Of a DNA stretch of 64,000 nucleotides, positions 42,445 through 51,578 are shown piece by piece. Made by a program: the position numbers and the translations under genes. Every line of letters starts with the position of its first letter. Position 1 is the stretch's first letter. The stretch comes from Granulosicoccus sp045106195 (GTDB lineage Bacteria > Pseudomonadota > Gammaproteobacteria > Granulosicoccales > Granulosicoccaceae), in NCBI GenBank assembly GCA_045106195.1, contig JBGCEH010000016.1, positions 1 to 64,000 of the forward strand, written 5' to 3'. A model generated the notes under the pieces. That model was given only the letters and a program-made list of their open reading frames with translations, was not told the origin of the DNA and ran no database searches.

Positions 42445-43095
42445 ATGATACCTGCAGAAGAAGCACTGGCCCGACTCAAGGCCGGCAACCAACGTTTCAA
42501 ATCCAATGTGCGCGATCTGGACGCTATGGCCCGTAACGCCAGCCGCGGTAAAGAGATACAAGCACAGGAACCTTTCGCCATCATTCTCGGCTGTTCGGAC
42601 TCCCGGGTGCCGGCAGAAATTGTCTTTGATCAGGGCCTCGGAGACCTTTTCGTCATTCGTGTTGCCGGCAATATCGTTGCACCGTCGCTACTCGGGAGTG
42701 TCGAATTCAGTGCTGTCAAACACAATGCCAGACTTGTTGTTGTTCTTGGTCACACCCACTGTGGCGCTATCGAGGCAACCCTCAGTGAGCTGAAACAGCC
42801 TACGGACAATCGCTCGCCAAACCTGCAGTCCATTGTCAATCGTATTCAGCCATCCGTTCAGACCTTGCTGGAGGCTGGTCTCCAGGATAACGAGGATCAG
42901 CTAATCCGTCTGGCAACCCGGGCTAACATCCGCGCATCTGTCTCGCAGCTACGTCATGGGTCGCGCATTCTTGAAGGTCTTGTCGCAAACGACGGATTGC
43001 AGATAGTCGGAGCTGAGTACGCTCTGGAAACTGGCGAAGTCGACTTCTTCAGCGATGAGGACACCGGTCCGCACAGCACCGCTATCGAGCATTAG
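42445..43095 (+). CDS. Beta-class carbonic anhydrase
   Basis: Interconverts CO2 and bicarbonate, 216 residues from 42445 (MIPAEEALARLKAGNQRF is the normal family N-terminus; the frame from 42400 is longer than needed). Zinc ligands and the Asp-Arg dyad are visible in ILGCSDSRVP and in VLGHTHCGAIEATL. The following helix ends in LQIVGAEYALETGEVDF. No signal peptide, so cytoplasmic. It is divergent from the small membrane protein and MscS-like genes. Confidence 0.95.
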   Translation: MIPAEEALARLKAGNQRFKSNVRDLDAMARNASRGKEIQAQEPFAIILGCSDSRVPAEIVFDQGLGDLFVIRVAGNIVAPSLLGSVEFSAVKHNARLVVVLGHTHCGAIEATLSELKQPTDNRSPNLQSIVNRIQPSVQTLLEAGLQDNEDQLIRLATRANIRASVSQLRHGSRILEGLVANDGLQIVGAEYALETGEVDFFSDEDTGPHSTAIEH

Positions 43096-43128
43096 CCTCG
43101 GTCGAAGAATCCGTAAATAACGCGCAGA

Positions 43129-43446
43129 TCAGCTGCTGACAGCCGGAATCCAGACACCACTGAAGGCCGCCATATCATCAGCGTTTATGCGTCCCTTCGC
43201 ATAGAATTCGTCAAGCGCTTCCTCGTCCAGCATTTCAGGGTTACCCTGCTCGTCACAGTAGTGCCAAGCACCGTAAATCGCCAATAAGTGAAGCGTCTCC
43301 AGCAGATCGCCAACCCGCACGGCTTGCTCAATCGCCAGCCTCTTCAGATCAGCCGCTGTCAGGGGCGCCTGCTTTTTCTCATACTCACCTGCCAGAAATG
43401 AAGATATCCCTTCGTCCCAAAGCGGCTCACTATTTTGTGCTTGCAT
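43129..43446 (-). CDS. Hypothetical 105-aa cytoplasmic protein
   Basis: Acidic, helix-rich and without a membrane segment. The pattern DLLETLHLLAIYGAWHYCDE followed by EEALDEFYAKGRI is clearly coding-like, but I do not recognise the family. It lies between the carbonic anhydrase gene (convergent) and ubiB (same strand, about 110 bp downstream). It could be co-transcribed with ubiB. Confidence 0.6.
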   Translation of the reverse strand: MQAQNSEPLWDEGISSFLAGEYEKKQAPLTAADLKRLAIEQAVRVGDLLETLHLLAIYGAWHYCDEQGNPEMLDEEALDEFYAKGRINADDMAAFSGVWIPAVSS

Positions 43447-43554
43447 ACGTTATGAATGAGGCAGTTTGTGTTTTATGTTGTGCAAGCAAGCGGCCACCAG
43501 AGTCAAAACTGACTATTCAAGTCACCGTATTGTGATCGATTGCTCACACCCACA

Positions 43555-45219
43555 CTAACGCTGTTTTAGACCCAATCCCAGAAAGCCAAGCCCTGCCAGT
43601 CCGGTTATCCAGATCCACCAGCTAACCTCCCCGTCACTGCGTATCATTGAAGCCGCTCCCAGTAACCCGGCCACGATCAACAAGCTGGCACCGGCAATAC
43701 ATCGTCTTAAAGACAGGGCACTGTGCTGTGCCTGTGCCTGCCGCGCTGGCAGACCCGTTTTGCCGGATTGTGTCGTTACCAACCCTGCAGCCTGGTTCTG
43801 CAGTTTCAGAAAGTCATGCACCAGCATGGGCATTTCCGGCATGGCTTTCAGGATCGCAGGAGCCTGATCAACAAAGCGCTTGAGAACCGTCTGCGGGTTA
43901 TTGGTCTTGAGCACCCAGCGTTGCAGAAACGGTTTACCGGTTGCCCACAAATCCAGCTCAGGATACAACTGGCGTCCCAGCCCTTCGATATTCAACAAGG
44001 TTTTCTGCAGAAGGACCAACTGCGGCTGAACTTCCATCTCGAATCGTCGGGCGACATGAAACAGTTGTAATAGCACATGACCAAACGATATCTCCGATAA
44101 AGGTTTGTCGAAAATGGGCTCGCAGACAGCCCGTACACCCGCCTCCAGTTCGCTGACCCGCGTATCACGTGGCACCCAGCCCGAATCAATATGCAGTTGT
44201 GCCACGCGCCGATAGTCACGTTGAAAAAACGCTAGCAGATTCTCTCCGATGTAACGCTGATCGTCATCAGTAAGTGACCCAACAATCCCGAAATCTACCG
44301 CAATATATTGCGGGTGTTCGGGGGTCTCGCGTGAGACAAAGATATTGCCCGGGTGCATATCAGCATGAAAGAAATTATGGTCAAACACCTGTGTGTAGAA
44401 AATCTCCACACCATGCTCGGCCAGTTTCTTCATGTCCATATCGATGTCTTCCATCGCCTTGATGTCACGAATGGGGATACCGTCTATCCGCTCCTGAACC
44501 ATGACTGAGCTACGCGTAAAATCCCAGAATATCTCTGGTATATAAAGCGTTTTACTATCCTTGAAATTGTTGCGAAGCACCACAGCATTGGTCGCCTCTG
44601 CAACCAGATCCAGTTCACCGTGGATGGTGCGATCGTATTCGGCAACCACTTCGCGAGGTCGCAGACGTTTGCCGTCCCGCAGCACTGCTGCCGCCATGTC
44701 TGCCAGGATAAACATCAGGCTGACATCACGGTCAATCGTCTCCCGAATGCCCGGCCGAAGTACTTTGACAACCACCTCCGTCCCATCATGCAACACAGCG
44801 CCATGCACTTGCGCGATGGATGCCGATGCGATGGGCGTGTCTTCAAAGCTGTGAAAAAGCACGTCTATCGGATGATCGAGTTCGGCCTCTATCTGCTCTC
44901 TGGCAAGTTCACTGGAAAAAGGCCTGACCTTGTCCTGCAGAAGCGTCAGTTCATCCCCGATATCGTCAGGTAATAAATCACGCCGGGTTGACAAGACCTG
45001 ACCAAGTTTGACAAAAACGGGCCCAAGCTCTTCAAGCGCCATACGAATCCGCTGGGCGCGTGGCAAGGCACGCGTTTCACGATTCATCCAGCGCGTGGGT
45101 GACAGCACAAACAGATGTTTGAGTGCGCGTACTGGTGTCGCATCGAGAAACAGCTCCTCCAGAGCATACTTGACCATCACGCCTTCGATCTTCGCAAAGC
45201 GTCCGATATGCGTCAGCAT
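43555..45219 (-). CDS. ubiB: Ubiquinone biosynthesis protein UbiB (atypical kinase)
   Basis: ABC1/ADCK/COQ8 family ATPase needed for ubiquinone synthesis, 554 residues. The KxGQ motif is in FVKLGQVLSTRRDLLPDD. Kinase-like signatures are VVVKVLRPGI, MVQERIDGIP, FFHADMHPGNIFVSR and YIAVDFGIVG. Two C-terminal membrane helices (about 505-530 and 532-550) anchor it to the inner membrane. It lies 3 bp after ubiJ in the order ubiE-ubiJ-ubiB, the standard gammaproteobacterial operon. Confidence 0.97.
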   Translation of the reverse strand: MLTHIGRFAKIEGVMVKYALEELFLDATPVRALKHLFVLSPTRWMNRETRALPRAQRIRMALEELGPVFVKLGQVLSTRRDLLPDDIGDELTLLQDKVRPFSSELAREQIEAELDHPIDVLFHSFEDTPIASASIAQVHGAVLHDGTEVVVKVLRPGIRETIDRDVSLMFILADMAAAVLRDGKRLRPREVVAEYDRTIHGELDLVAEATNAVVLRNNFKDSKTLYIPEIFWDFTRSSVMVQERIDGIPIRDIKAMEDIDMDMKKLAEHGVEIFYTQVFDHNFFHADMHPGNIFVSRETPEHPQYIAVDFGIVGSLTDDDQRYIGENLLAFFQRDYRRVAQLHIDSGWVPRDTRVSELEAGVRAVCEPIFDKPLSEISFGHVLLQLFHVARRFEMEVQPQLVLLQKTLLNIEGLGRQLYPELDLWATGKPFLQRWVLKTNNPQTVLKRFVDQAPAILKAMPEMPMLVHDFLKLQNQAAGLVTTQSGKTGLPARQAQAQHSALSLRRCIAGASLLIVAGLLGAASMIRSDGEVSWWIWITGLAGLGFLGLGLKQR

Positions 45220-45222
45220 GTG

Positions 45223-45858
45223 CTAGATCTCATCGGATTCGGACAGGCAGGCGGTTTCCAGTCTGTATACGCGCGCATCCAGCCGGTCAGCCGCTGCCCG
45301 TAACTCATCAATCTCGCGACAGAAATGATGCACCTCACCATTCGGGGCTAACAGCTCGACTTCCTCCTGCAGATACTCGCTGGTGTTTTGATCGAAGCTG
45401 TCACGGCTGCGCCTGAGCCAGGCTGACAACCGTGACTGAGCCCTGTCAAGACGATGCGTCAGGCTATCACCTAGAAATGGCGATACCGCATCCTGCCAGT
45501 CAGGATCCAGTTGAGCGACTATCTGCTTGAGCTGTTGACTAACGCCGATATCACCGGCGATCTGTACCTCTCCTTTGTATACAGCATCGTTGCCATCGAG
45601 CAGTGAATGCAATGCCGACAAACTACCGGTGATCGTTGTATCGGTGTGGGGATCTGGGCCGTTGGTGTCATCAGGTTGAGCAAGAAAAACCTTGCTGTCC
45701 ACGACGGTGAGCAGGGTGGTGACCGGAGGCGATGTGACATTGACACGAATAACACATCCATCCAGCGCTGCCAGCCGTTCACGTGTTTCAGGGTCCATGC
45801 GCAACATGGCATCGATGGCTTTCTCAAGTGCCAGTGTTATGGGAAAAGGCAGATTCAT
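45223..45858 (-). CDS. ubiJ: Ubiquinone biosynthesis accessory factor UbiJ
   Basis: SCP2-type lipid-binding protein that, with UbiK, helps hold ubiquinone intermediates in a soluble complex. 211 residues: an N-terminal SCP2 domain of about 110 residues and a C-terminal coiled region (VHHFCREIDELRAAADRLDA). It lies between ubiE (14 bp upstream) and ubiB (3 bp downstream). The first six codons are part of a perfect 18-bp tandem duplication that also covers the 5' leader. Confidence 0.92.
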   Translation of the reverse strand: MNLPFPITLALEKAIDAMLRMDPETRERLAALDGCVIRVNVTSPPVTTLLTVVDSKVFLAQPDDTNGPDPHTDTTITGSLSALHSLLDGNDAVYKGEVQIAGDIGVSQQLKQIVAQLDPDWQDAVSPFLGDSLTHRLDRAQSRLSAWLRRSRDSFDQNTSEYLQEEVELLAPNGEVHHFCREIDELRAAADRLDARVYRLETACLSESDEI

Positions 45859-45874
45859 GGGAAAAGGCAGATTC
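45839..45874. repeat. Perfect 18-bp tandem duplication at the ubiE-ubiJ junction
   Basis: atgggaaaaggcagattc occurs twice in direct tandem. On the minus strand it gives gaatctgccttttcccat twice, covering the ubiJ start codon, its first codons, the short spacer and the overlap with the ubiE stop. It duplicates the ubiJ start region while leaving both reading frames intact. Confidence 0.85.
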
Positions 45875-46619
45875 AGACCTTGTAGCCCTTGTGCAATGCA
45901 ACAACACCACCTGTCAGGTTGTGATAGCGGGTCTTGGCAAAACCTGCGCCTTGCATCATCTCTTCCAGCGTATCCTGGTCAGGGTGCATGCGAATCGATT
46001 CTGCCAGATAACGGTAACTGTCAGCATCATTGGCAACGAGCTTGCCCATCAGGGGAAGCGCAGTAAACGAGTAGGCGTCATACGCTTTGCTGAGCAGTGG
46101 TAATACGGGTTTGGAAAATTCCAGTATCAGTAGCTTACCGCCGGGCTTTAACACCCGATGCATCGATTCAAGGGCCGTAAGCTTGTGAGTGACATTACGG
46201 AGTCCGAACGCCATTGTTATACAGTCAAAGCTGTCGTCTTCAAACGGCAGGAACTCGGCATTGGCCTGCGCGTAATCGATATTCCTGACGAGCCCCTCGT
46301 CTGTCAGTCTGTCTCTGCCGGTCGTCAGCATCGCGCTATTGATATCCGAGAGAACCACCATGCCTTGCGGACCAACGCGTTGTGCGAACCTAGCCGCCAG
46401 ATCACCAGTACCACCGGCCAGATCAAGCACCACATGACCCGGCCTCACTGCAGCCTGAGAAACCGTAAACCGCTTCCAGAGCCTGTGGACACCGAACGAC
46501 ATAAGGTCATTCATCACGTCATACTTTGATGCTACAGAATCAAATACCTGCCCGACCATACCGGCTTTGGCTGCGGTGTCGACGGTCTGGTAGCCGAAAT
46601 GTGTCTTGTCATTGTTCAC
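45873..46619 (-). CDS. ubiE: Ubiquinone/menaquinone methyltransferase UbiE
   Basis: SAM-dependent C-methyltransferase for ubiquinone and menaquinone precursors, about 248 residues. A GTG at 46619 (then NNDKTHFGYQTVDTAAKAGM) is chosen because a GAGGT lies nine bases upstream and it aligns with the family; an ATG at 46664 is in frame but too long. Motifs: FDSVASKYDVMNDLMSFGVH, the SAM loop VLDLAGGTGDLA and ITMAFGLRNVT. First gene of ubiE-ubiJ-ubiB. Confidence 0.96.
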   Translation of the reverse strand: MNNDKTHFGYQTVDTAAKAGMVGQVFDSVASKYDVMNDLMSFGVHRLWKRFTVSQAAVRPGHVVLDLAGGTGDLAARFAQRVGPQGMVVLSDINSAMLTTGRDRLTDEGLVRNIDYAQANAEFLPFEDDSFDCITMAFGLRNVTHKLTALESMHRVLKPGGKLLILEFSKPVLPLLSKAYDAYSFTALPLMGKLVANDADSYRYLAESIRMHPDQDTLEEMMQGAGFAKTRYHNLTGGVVALHKGYKV

Positions 46620-46763
46620 GACTTGCTTACCTCGAAGGTGGCTGGCTGGATCAATGCAAACCATAATCTGCAGATTTCATCCATTGCCATTGCGAAAAGA
46701 CTACGGAATGTCACTGCTTTAGCACTGGTAGCGCTGTGTGTACAAGGTGGGTGATAAGGGTAT

Positions 46764-47120
46764 TCAAGCAGACTTGCGACTTTTGCCCGCAGCTTTTAAT
46801 TGATCAAGATAACGTTGCCAGTTCTCTTCGTAGTGCTTGCCCAGACCATAGAGGTAGTCCCAGGTGAATAGCCCCGAGTTATGCCCGTCATCGAAATGGA
46901 TTTTTAAAGCGTAGTTTCCGCTGGGCTCAAGATTAGTGACACCGACGTCCTGCTTTCCGACCTGCAAGACCTCCTGCCCGGGGCCATGCCCCTGCACTTC
47001 AGCTGAAGGCGAGTTGACTCGCAGGTACTCACACGTAAGGTTGCACTCGAAGCCATCATCGAAGCTGATTTCCAGCACTCGGCTTTTCTGATGCAACTTG
47101 ATATCGGTAGGTCTTGGCAT
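46764..47120 (-). CDS. DUF971-domain protein
   Basis: 118 residues. ILEISFDDG-type start and CEYLRVNSPSAEVQGHG, then LKIHFDDGHNSGLFTWDYL, match the DUF971 domain, the N-terminal domain of gamma-butyrobetaine hydroxylases found alone in many bacteria. Its position between hslU (24 bp upstream) and ubiE is conserved in gammaproteobacteria. A metal-binding role has been suggested for the family; I cannot confirm a function here. Confidence 0.92.
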   Translation of the reverse strand: MPRPTDIKLHQKSRVLEISFDDGFECNLTCEYLRVNSPSAEVQGHGPGQEVLQVGKQDVGVTNLEPSGNYALKIHFDDGHNSGLFTWDYLYGLGKHYEENWQRYLDQLKAAGKSRKSA

Positions 47121-47143
47121 GATGGCTTGTGTCTTTAAATACG

Positions 47144-48475
47144 TTAGAGAATATATCGGCTGAGATCGACATCCTGCACCAGATCACCAAGATGACTGTC
47201 AACAAAGTCGGCATCAACTGACACGGTCTTGCCCGCGTTGTCAGAGGCGTCAAAAGAGGCTTGTTCCAGTAGTCGCTCCATCACCGTGTGGAGTCGGCGT
47301 GCACCGATGTTCTCCGTGCTCTCGTTGACTTGCCAGGCAACTTCCGCGATTCGGGCAATTCCGTCAGCTGTAAAACTCAATGTGACATTTTCGGTGCCCA
47401 ACAATGCGGTGGCCTGCTCTGTCAAAGAGGCATCCGGTTCGCTCAGGATTCGCTGGAAATCGTCCGTACTCAGTGCCTCGAGCTCTACCCTTATCGGCAA
47501 CCGTCCCTGAAGCTCTGGAATAAGGTCAGAGGGTTTGGACAGATGAAAGGCCCCACAGGCAATAAACAATATGTGATCGGTTTTAACCATTCCGAACTTG
47601 GTCGACACCGTGCTGCCTTCGATCAGCGGCAGCAGATCACGCTGCACGCCTTCGCGCGATATGTCGCCACCCGTGCCTCGATCAGACCCGCGGGCAACCT
47701 TGTCAATTTCATCGATAAAGACAATGCCGTTCTGCTCAACGCTGTTCAGAGCCTGCGTCTTCATGTCTTCGTCATTGACCAGCTTGCCAGCTTCTTCGTC
47801 AATCAGCAGTTTCATTGCATCCTTGATCGGCATTTTGCGTTTTTTGGTGCGCTCACCGCCCAGATTCTGGAACATGCCCTGTAACTGCTGAGACATCTCC
47901 TCCATACCCGGAGGAGCCATGATTTCGACGCCGGCAGGTTGCTGGCTGATATCAATCTCGATTTCCTTGTCATCAAGATCTCCCTCGCGCAGTTTCTTGC
48001 GGAATTTTTGCCGGGTGCTGTTCTCAGGCGTCTCATTCACACTGAACCCGACGCTGGAGGCAGGCGGCAACAACACATCCAGCACCCGCTCCTCGGCCGC
48101 ATCCTCGGCTCGATTTCTCATTTTGAGTTTGGCCTGTTCGCGGGTCTCTTTCAGGGCAACGTCCGCCAGGTCTCGGATAATGGATTCAACGTCTCGACCG
48201 ACGTAGCCGACTTCGGTGAATTTAGTTGCCTCGACCTTGATAAACGGCGCATTGGCGAGGCGTGCCAGACGCCGGGCGATTTCGGTTTTGCCCACACCAG
48301 TAGGTCCGATCATCAGAATGTTCTTTGGCGTAATCTCGTTTTTCAGATCATCATCGAGCTGTTGGCGACGCCAGCGGTTACGCAAGGCAATCGCTACGGC
48401 TCGTTTGGCCGAACTCTGGCCAATAATGTGTTTGTCCAGCTCCTGGACAATTTCTCGCGGGGTCATGTTGGACAT
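47144..48475 (-). CDS. hslU: ATP-dependent protease ATPase HslU (ClpY)
   Basis: AAA+ unfoldase that feeds substrates to HslV, 443 residues from the ATG at 48475, equal to Escherichia coli HslU. A longer open frame to 48541 is rejected. Motifs: TPREIVQELDKHIIGQSSAK, Walker A MIGPTGVGKTE, the pore motif region VGYVGRDVESI, the I-domain (about 110-240), Walker B NGIVFIDEIDKVA and a sensor-2 region with IGARRLHTVMERLLE. The C-terminus DLSRYIL ends in the hydrophobic tail that docks on HslV. Confidence 0.98.
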   Translation of the reverse strand: MSNMTPREIVQELDKHIIGQSSAKRAVAIALRNRWRRQQLDDDLKNEITPKNILMIGPTGVGKTEIARRLARLANAPFIKVEATKFTEVGYVGRDVESIIRDLADVALKETREQAKLKMRNRAEDAAEERVLDVLLPPASSVGFSVNETPENSTRQKFRKKLREGDLDDKEIEIDISQQPAGVEIMAPPGMEEMSQQLQGMFQNLGGERTKKRKMPIKDAMKLLIDEEAGKLVNDEDMKTQALNSVEQNGIVFIDEIDKVARGSDRGTGGDISREGVQRDLLPLIEGSTVSTKFGMVKTDHILFIACGAFHLSKPSDLIPELQGRLPIRVELEALSTDDFQRILSEPDASLTEQATALLGTENVTLSFTADGIARIAEVAWQVNESTENIGARRLHTVMERLLEQASFDASDNAGKTVSVDADFVDSHLGDLVQDVDLSRYIL

Positions 48476-48571
48476 CGTTAACTGGATTCGGTAGCACTGA
48501 TTGAATGTCGGAAAATGGGCCTTAGCGCCGTGGTGAGCCACACACCTTGCGTGTTCCGTTGACGAACGGGA

Positions 48572-49117
48572 TCACACATCGGACTCAAGCGTTTCGATAG
48601 TCAGACGATTATTGGTATAGATGCAGATGTCGGCGGCAGTTTCAAGGCTGTAGCGCACAATCTCTTCGGCACTGAGTTCGGTGTGCTGCAGCAGGGCTCT
48701 GGCTGCGGATTTGGCGAAATCACCTCCGGAACCTATGGCAATGATACCGCCTTCAGGCTCTATAACATCGCCGTTACCGGTGATCACTAGCGAGGCTGAC
48801 TCATCTGCCACTGCCAACAAGGCCTCAAGCCGCCTGAGCATTCGATCAGTGCGCCAGTCTTTTGCAAGCTCGACAGCCGCCCTGGTCAGCTGACCATTGT
48901 GCGCCTCCAGCTTGGCCTCAAATCGCTCGAATAGTGTAAAGGCATCCGCAGTTCCGCCGGCAAATCCAGCCAGCACCTTGTCCTTGTAGAGCCTGCGTAC
49001 CTTGCGTGCATTGCCCTTCATCACAACGTTACCCATGCTGACCTGTCCATCGCCACCAATAACCACCTGGTTGCCTCGGCGCACCGAACAGATGGTGGTT
49101 CCACGGAACTGTTCCAC
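48572..49117 (-). CDS. hslV: ATP-dependent protease peptidase HslV (ClpQ)
   Basis: Proteasome-related N-terminal threonine protease, 181 residues. The propeptide MEQFRG is followed by the catalytic Thr of TTICSVRRGNQVVIGGDGQV. Conserved AGFAGGTADAFTLFERFE and AIGSGGDFAKSAARALL are present. Partner of HslU, whose gene follows after about 96 bp. Upstream on the other strand lies a 511-residue protein in place of the more usual xerC neighbour. Confidence 0.97.
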   Translation of the reverse strand: MEQFRGTTICSVRRGNQVVIGGDGQVSMGNVVMKGNARKVRRLYKDKVLAGFAGGTADAFTLFERFEAKLEAHNGQLTRAAVELAKDWRTDRMLRRLEALLAVADESASLVITGNGDVIEPEGGIIAIGSGGDFAKSAARALLQHTELSAEEIVRYSLETAADICIYTNNRLTIETLESDV

Positions 49118-49216
49118 TTACTAACCCTCAAGATGACAGGCCCCAAGTGTACCTGTTGAACACTCTGTACTGTTCGACACAGAACGTTTGTTGCGCGGTG
49201 TGCTAGCCTCCGTCTA

Positions 49217-50752
49217 ATGCAGCTTACCGTGCCACAAAGAACCGTCGCCGATACGGGCAGTTTCCCAGTTAACCCCGAGGGCGTTGCCCAGTGGCTTGCC
49301 GACCTGCGCCCGCTGGAATCAGAGACTGACGCGCGTAATGTCTATCGGGGACTCAAACACAGCAACCGCTTGCACAACGACGTCGATCAGCGTCGCTCTG
49401 TCATCAGTTGCTTCATTCCGGTATTGCGTGACCTTCACCGCCACCTCAGCGAGCTTAGCGATGCGCAACCCTTGCCATTAACCCGCGAGTTTGCGCGCAA
49501 CGCGCGTCTGCGGGACTCCTTGCTGCGAGAGGAAGCCTTCGCCTTCAAGATTCTGCTCTCGGACAGTGAAAAACCGCTGGCAGATGATGCCAGACGAGCC
49601 ATGCAAGCGCTTGCCCGCCAGGCAGAATCAGTTGTTCACGCCTTTCGCAGTTTTCCGGACGCGCTGATCGAAGATGCCCACCAGCTCTATGCACTGGCTG
49701 AAGAACACAAACTCCTGTCCTCCCAACAAGGCTCGGAGCTTCTATCGCTGCAGGATCATTACCGGTTCATATTACTGTTAAGCGTTGCGGATCTGTCCCA
49801 GCAGCGCGCACGGCAACTGCCACTGATCCTCGAATTTCTGCGAGAGGCGGTGGCAGATATCCATATCGAACGACAACAGCCCCCCGAAACACTGGGCAAC
49901 ACCGACTACGCCATCGACCTGAAACAGGGCTCTCGTCCAGAACCTGCCGGCGGCTTGCTGAGCCCCAACCAGAAAGACGTACGCTGGTTCAGCGTGGCTC
50001 CGTTGCTGTATCGAATAGACCAGATGTCAGCGAAGATCAAATCCGGCGCTACCGGCATTCTGGGTAGCGACATGCTGGAACGCCAGTCACTGGCTCGCTT
50101 GCACGTTGCGGTGGCACGCTCGCGGCAACGCAGGCTGCTCCGTTGCATCACACACCAGCCCAAACGCGTTGTCTTCGGCCACAAGGAAATTTGCGCACAC
50201 CTGCTCTATCGCCCCACCGAAATTCCCGCCGACCACGAGAGCAGCTGGTATGTTACCAACGAGACGCTGCACGGTATGTGTCTTCACAACAGCACCTGCC
50301 GAGCGGGTTTGGTACAAGTCGGTGAGTTAATCAGCGTTACAGATCCCGACAAGGCACTGAAGAGTAAAAACGCGCCCGAAAGCAGCAAGCTCGATGCACT
50401 AATGGGTGTCATACGCTGGATACGAGCCAGCGGCAGCGAAGGAATAACCATTGGCGTGGAGTTTCTGGCCCGCACCTTGTTGCCTGTGCATGTGACACGC
50501 GATATGGCACATGCAAAAGATTCGGATGCTGGCATCGAGCTCCATGGCCTTGCCGAGGTTGGCGAGAATGCGGTTATCATTGCGTGCAAATTCCAGAACA
50601 ACGTCATTCAAACGATGTTGCTTCCATCCTTTTTGTATCAGACCGGCGATAAACTGCTCGCGGCGCAGGGCGCCAAATCCCGCAAGGTGCAGCTGAGTCA
50701 GTGCCTGCAAAGTAATGGTCTGTTCAGCCAGTATTCGTTGATTGATAGCTGA
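49217..50752 (+). CDS. Unknown 511-aa protein, possibly with a PilZ-like C-terminus
   Basis: Cytoplasmic, no membrane segment. The N-terminal half is helical and charged (ESVVHAFRSFPDALIEDAHQ), and the C-terminal half is mixed alpha/beta. CRAGLVQVGELISV followed by GVIRWIRASGSEGITIGVEF has the strand pattern of PilZ-type c-di-GMP domains, but the RxxxR/DxSxxG motif is not clear, so this is tentative. It is divergent from hslV, 100 bp away, and stands alone. Good codon-level continuity over the full length supports a real gene. Confidence 0.75.
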   Translation: MQLTVPQRTVADTGSFPVNPEGVAQWLADLRPLESETDARNVYRGLKHSNRLHNDVDQRRSVISCFIPVLRDLHRHLSELSDAQPLPLTREFARNARLRDSLLREEAFAFKILLSDSEKPLADDARRAMQALARQAESVVHAFRSFPDALIEDAHQLYALAEEHKLLSSQQGSELLSLQDHYRFILLLSVADLSQQRARQLPLILEFLREAVADIHIERQQPPETLGNTDYAIDLKQGSRPEPAGGLLSPNQKDVRWFSVAPLLYRIDQMSAKIKSGATGILGSDMLERQSLARLHVAVARSRQRRLLRCITHQPKRVVFGHKEICAHLLYRPTEIPADHESSWYVTNETLHGMCLHNSTCRAGLVQVGELISVTDPDKALKSKNAPESSKLDALMGVIRWIRASGSEGITIGVEFLARTLLPVHVTRDMAHAKDSDAGIELHGLAEVGENAVIIACKFQNNVIQTMLLPSFLYQTGDKLLAAQGAKSRKVQLSQCLQSNGLFSQYSLIDS

Positions 50753-50986
50753 TCCAGGGAGGTAATATCCGGCCGCACTCGATAAGTACACAACGGGTGG
50801 CGATAAGCGCAGAACTCAAGCTCACCCGTTTTAGCGGGTTCACTCACGACCGCCCACTGTCTGAATGACCTATTTTGCGCGCGCGTATTCGAAATGACAT
50901 TCTGGCTATTTGACAGATCGATGAGGTTAACACCTCACCCGTCCACGCGCACAGTGAGGCGTCAGCGTGCAATTAGCGCAAAACTA
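50753..50986. other. Intergenic region, no feature seen
   Basis: 234 bp between the 511-residue protein gene and the Bor-family gene. No coding frame or convincing stem with a T-run was found. Base composition becomes more AT-rich toward the Bor gene. Confidence 0.4.
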
Positions 50987-51274
50987 CTACTCAGTGCAAT
51001 ACACTTTTGCTTGTCTTGGAGTATAAATACCGAATGTCAAACCACCGAGCAATCCATTCAGGAAATTCATATGTGATTCGACTCTGGCCACTTTATCAGC
51101 GCGTCCACATATAGCGGCGGCATCAATTTCCTGTGTTTGGCCAAGACCACTGACGAAAAACGGCTGCATAGTCTCTTGCGTAGGCACAGTATCACCACCA
51201 CCATTAACTACATAAGATTGTGTTGCGCAACTCGTCAAAACCAGACTCAAAACTACAATTCCAAAAACTTTCAT
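50987..51274 (-). CDS. Bor/Iss-family lipoprotein
   Basis: 95 residues from the ATG at 51274 (GAGAG lies just upstream; a start four codons earlier is open). The lipobox VLTSC is followed by a body that matches lambda Bor: PFFVSGLGQTQEIDAAAICG, then FLNGLLGGLTFGIYTPRQAK and VYC near the end, with the family's two Cys. Bor and Iss are outer-membrane lipoproteins that raise serum resistance in enteric bacteria; here, in a probable free-living host, the role is unknown. The family is common in phages and plasmids, and the gene is AT-richer than its neighbours. Confidence 0.88.
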   Translation of the reverse strand: MKVFGIVVLSLVLTSCATQSYVVNGGGDTVPTQETMQPFFVSGLGQTQEIDAAAICGRADKVARVESHMNFLNGLLGGLTFGIYTPRQAKVYCTE

Positions 51275-51578
51275 AATATCTCTCATGCTCCATTTTCAAG
51301 ATTTTCCAAAATAACACGAGCAACATATTTCGACAACGTCTGTGGTCACGCACGACCGGCACAGCCTGTAACGTTAGCGAATTGATACGGACAGTATGCT
51401 GGCAACGTGTTTTCTGTTTGGAAGCCACTGTCAAATCCACACGCCCCTCGCAACGTGCAATGGACTTACCTGTACCACCGAAACTCTGTAGAAGTTACGT
51501 TAATGCGATGTCATGCGCCTGTACAAAATGTTTGTGGAACTTACGCACGCCTTAAAGGGTTCGAGTTGTAATTTGCGC

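Noticed and set aside
47288..48481. Several plus-strand frames of 90-200 codons
   Set aside because: Antisense to hslU, which is intact and full length.
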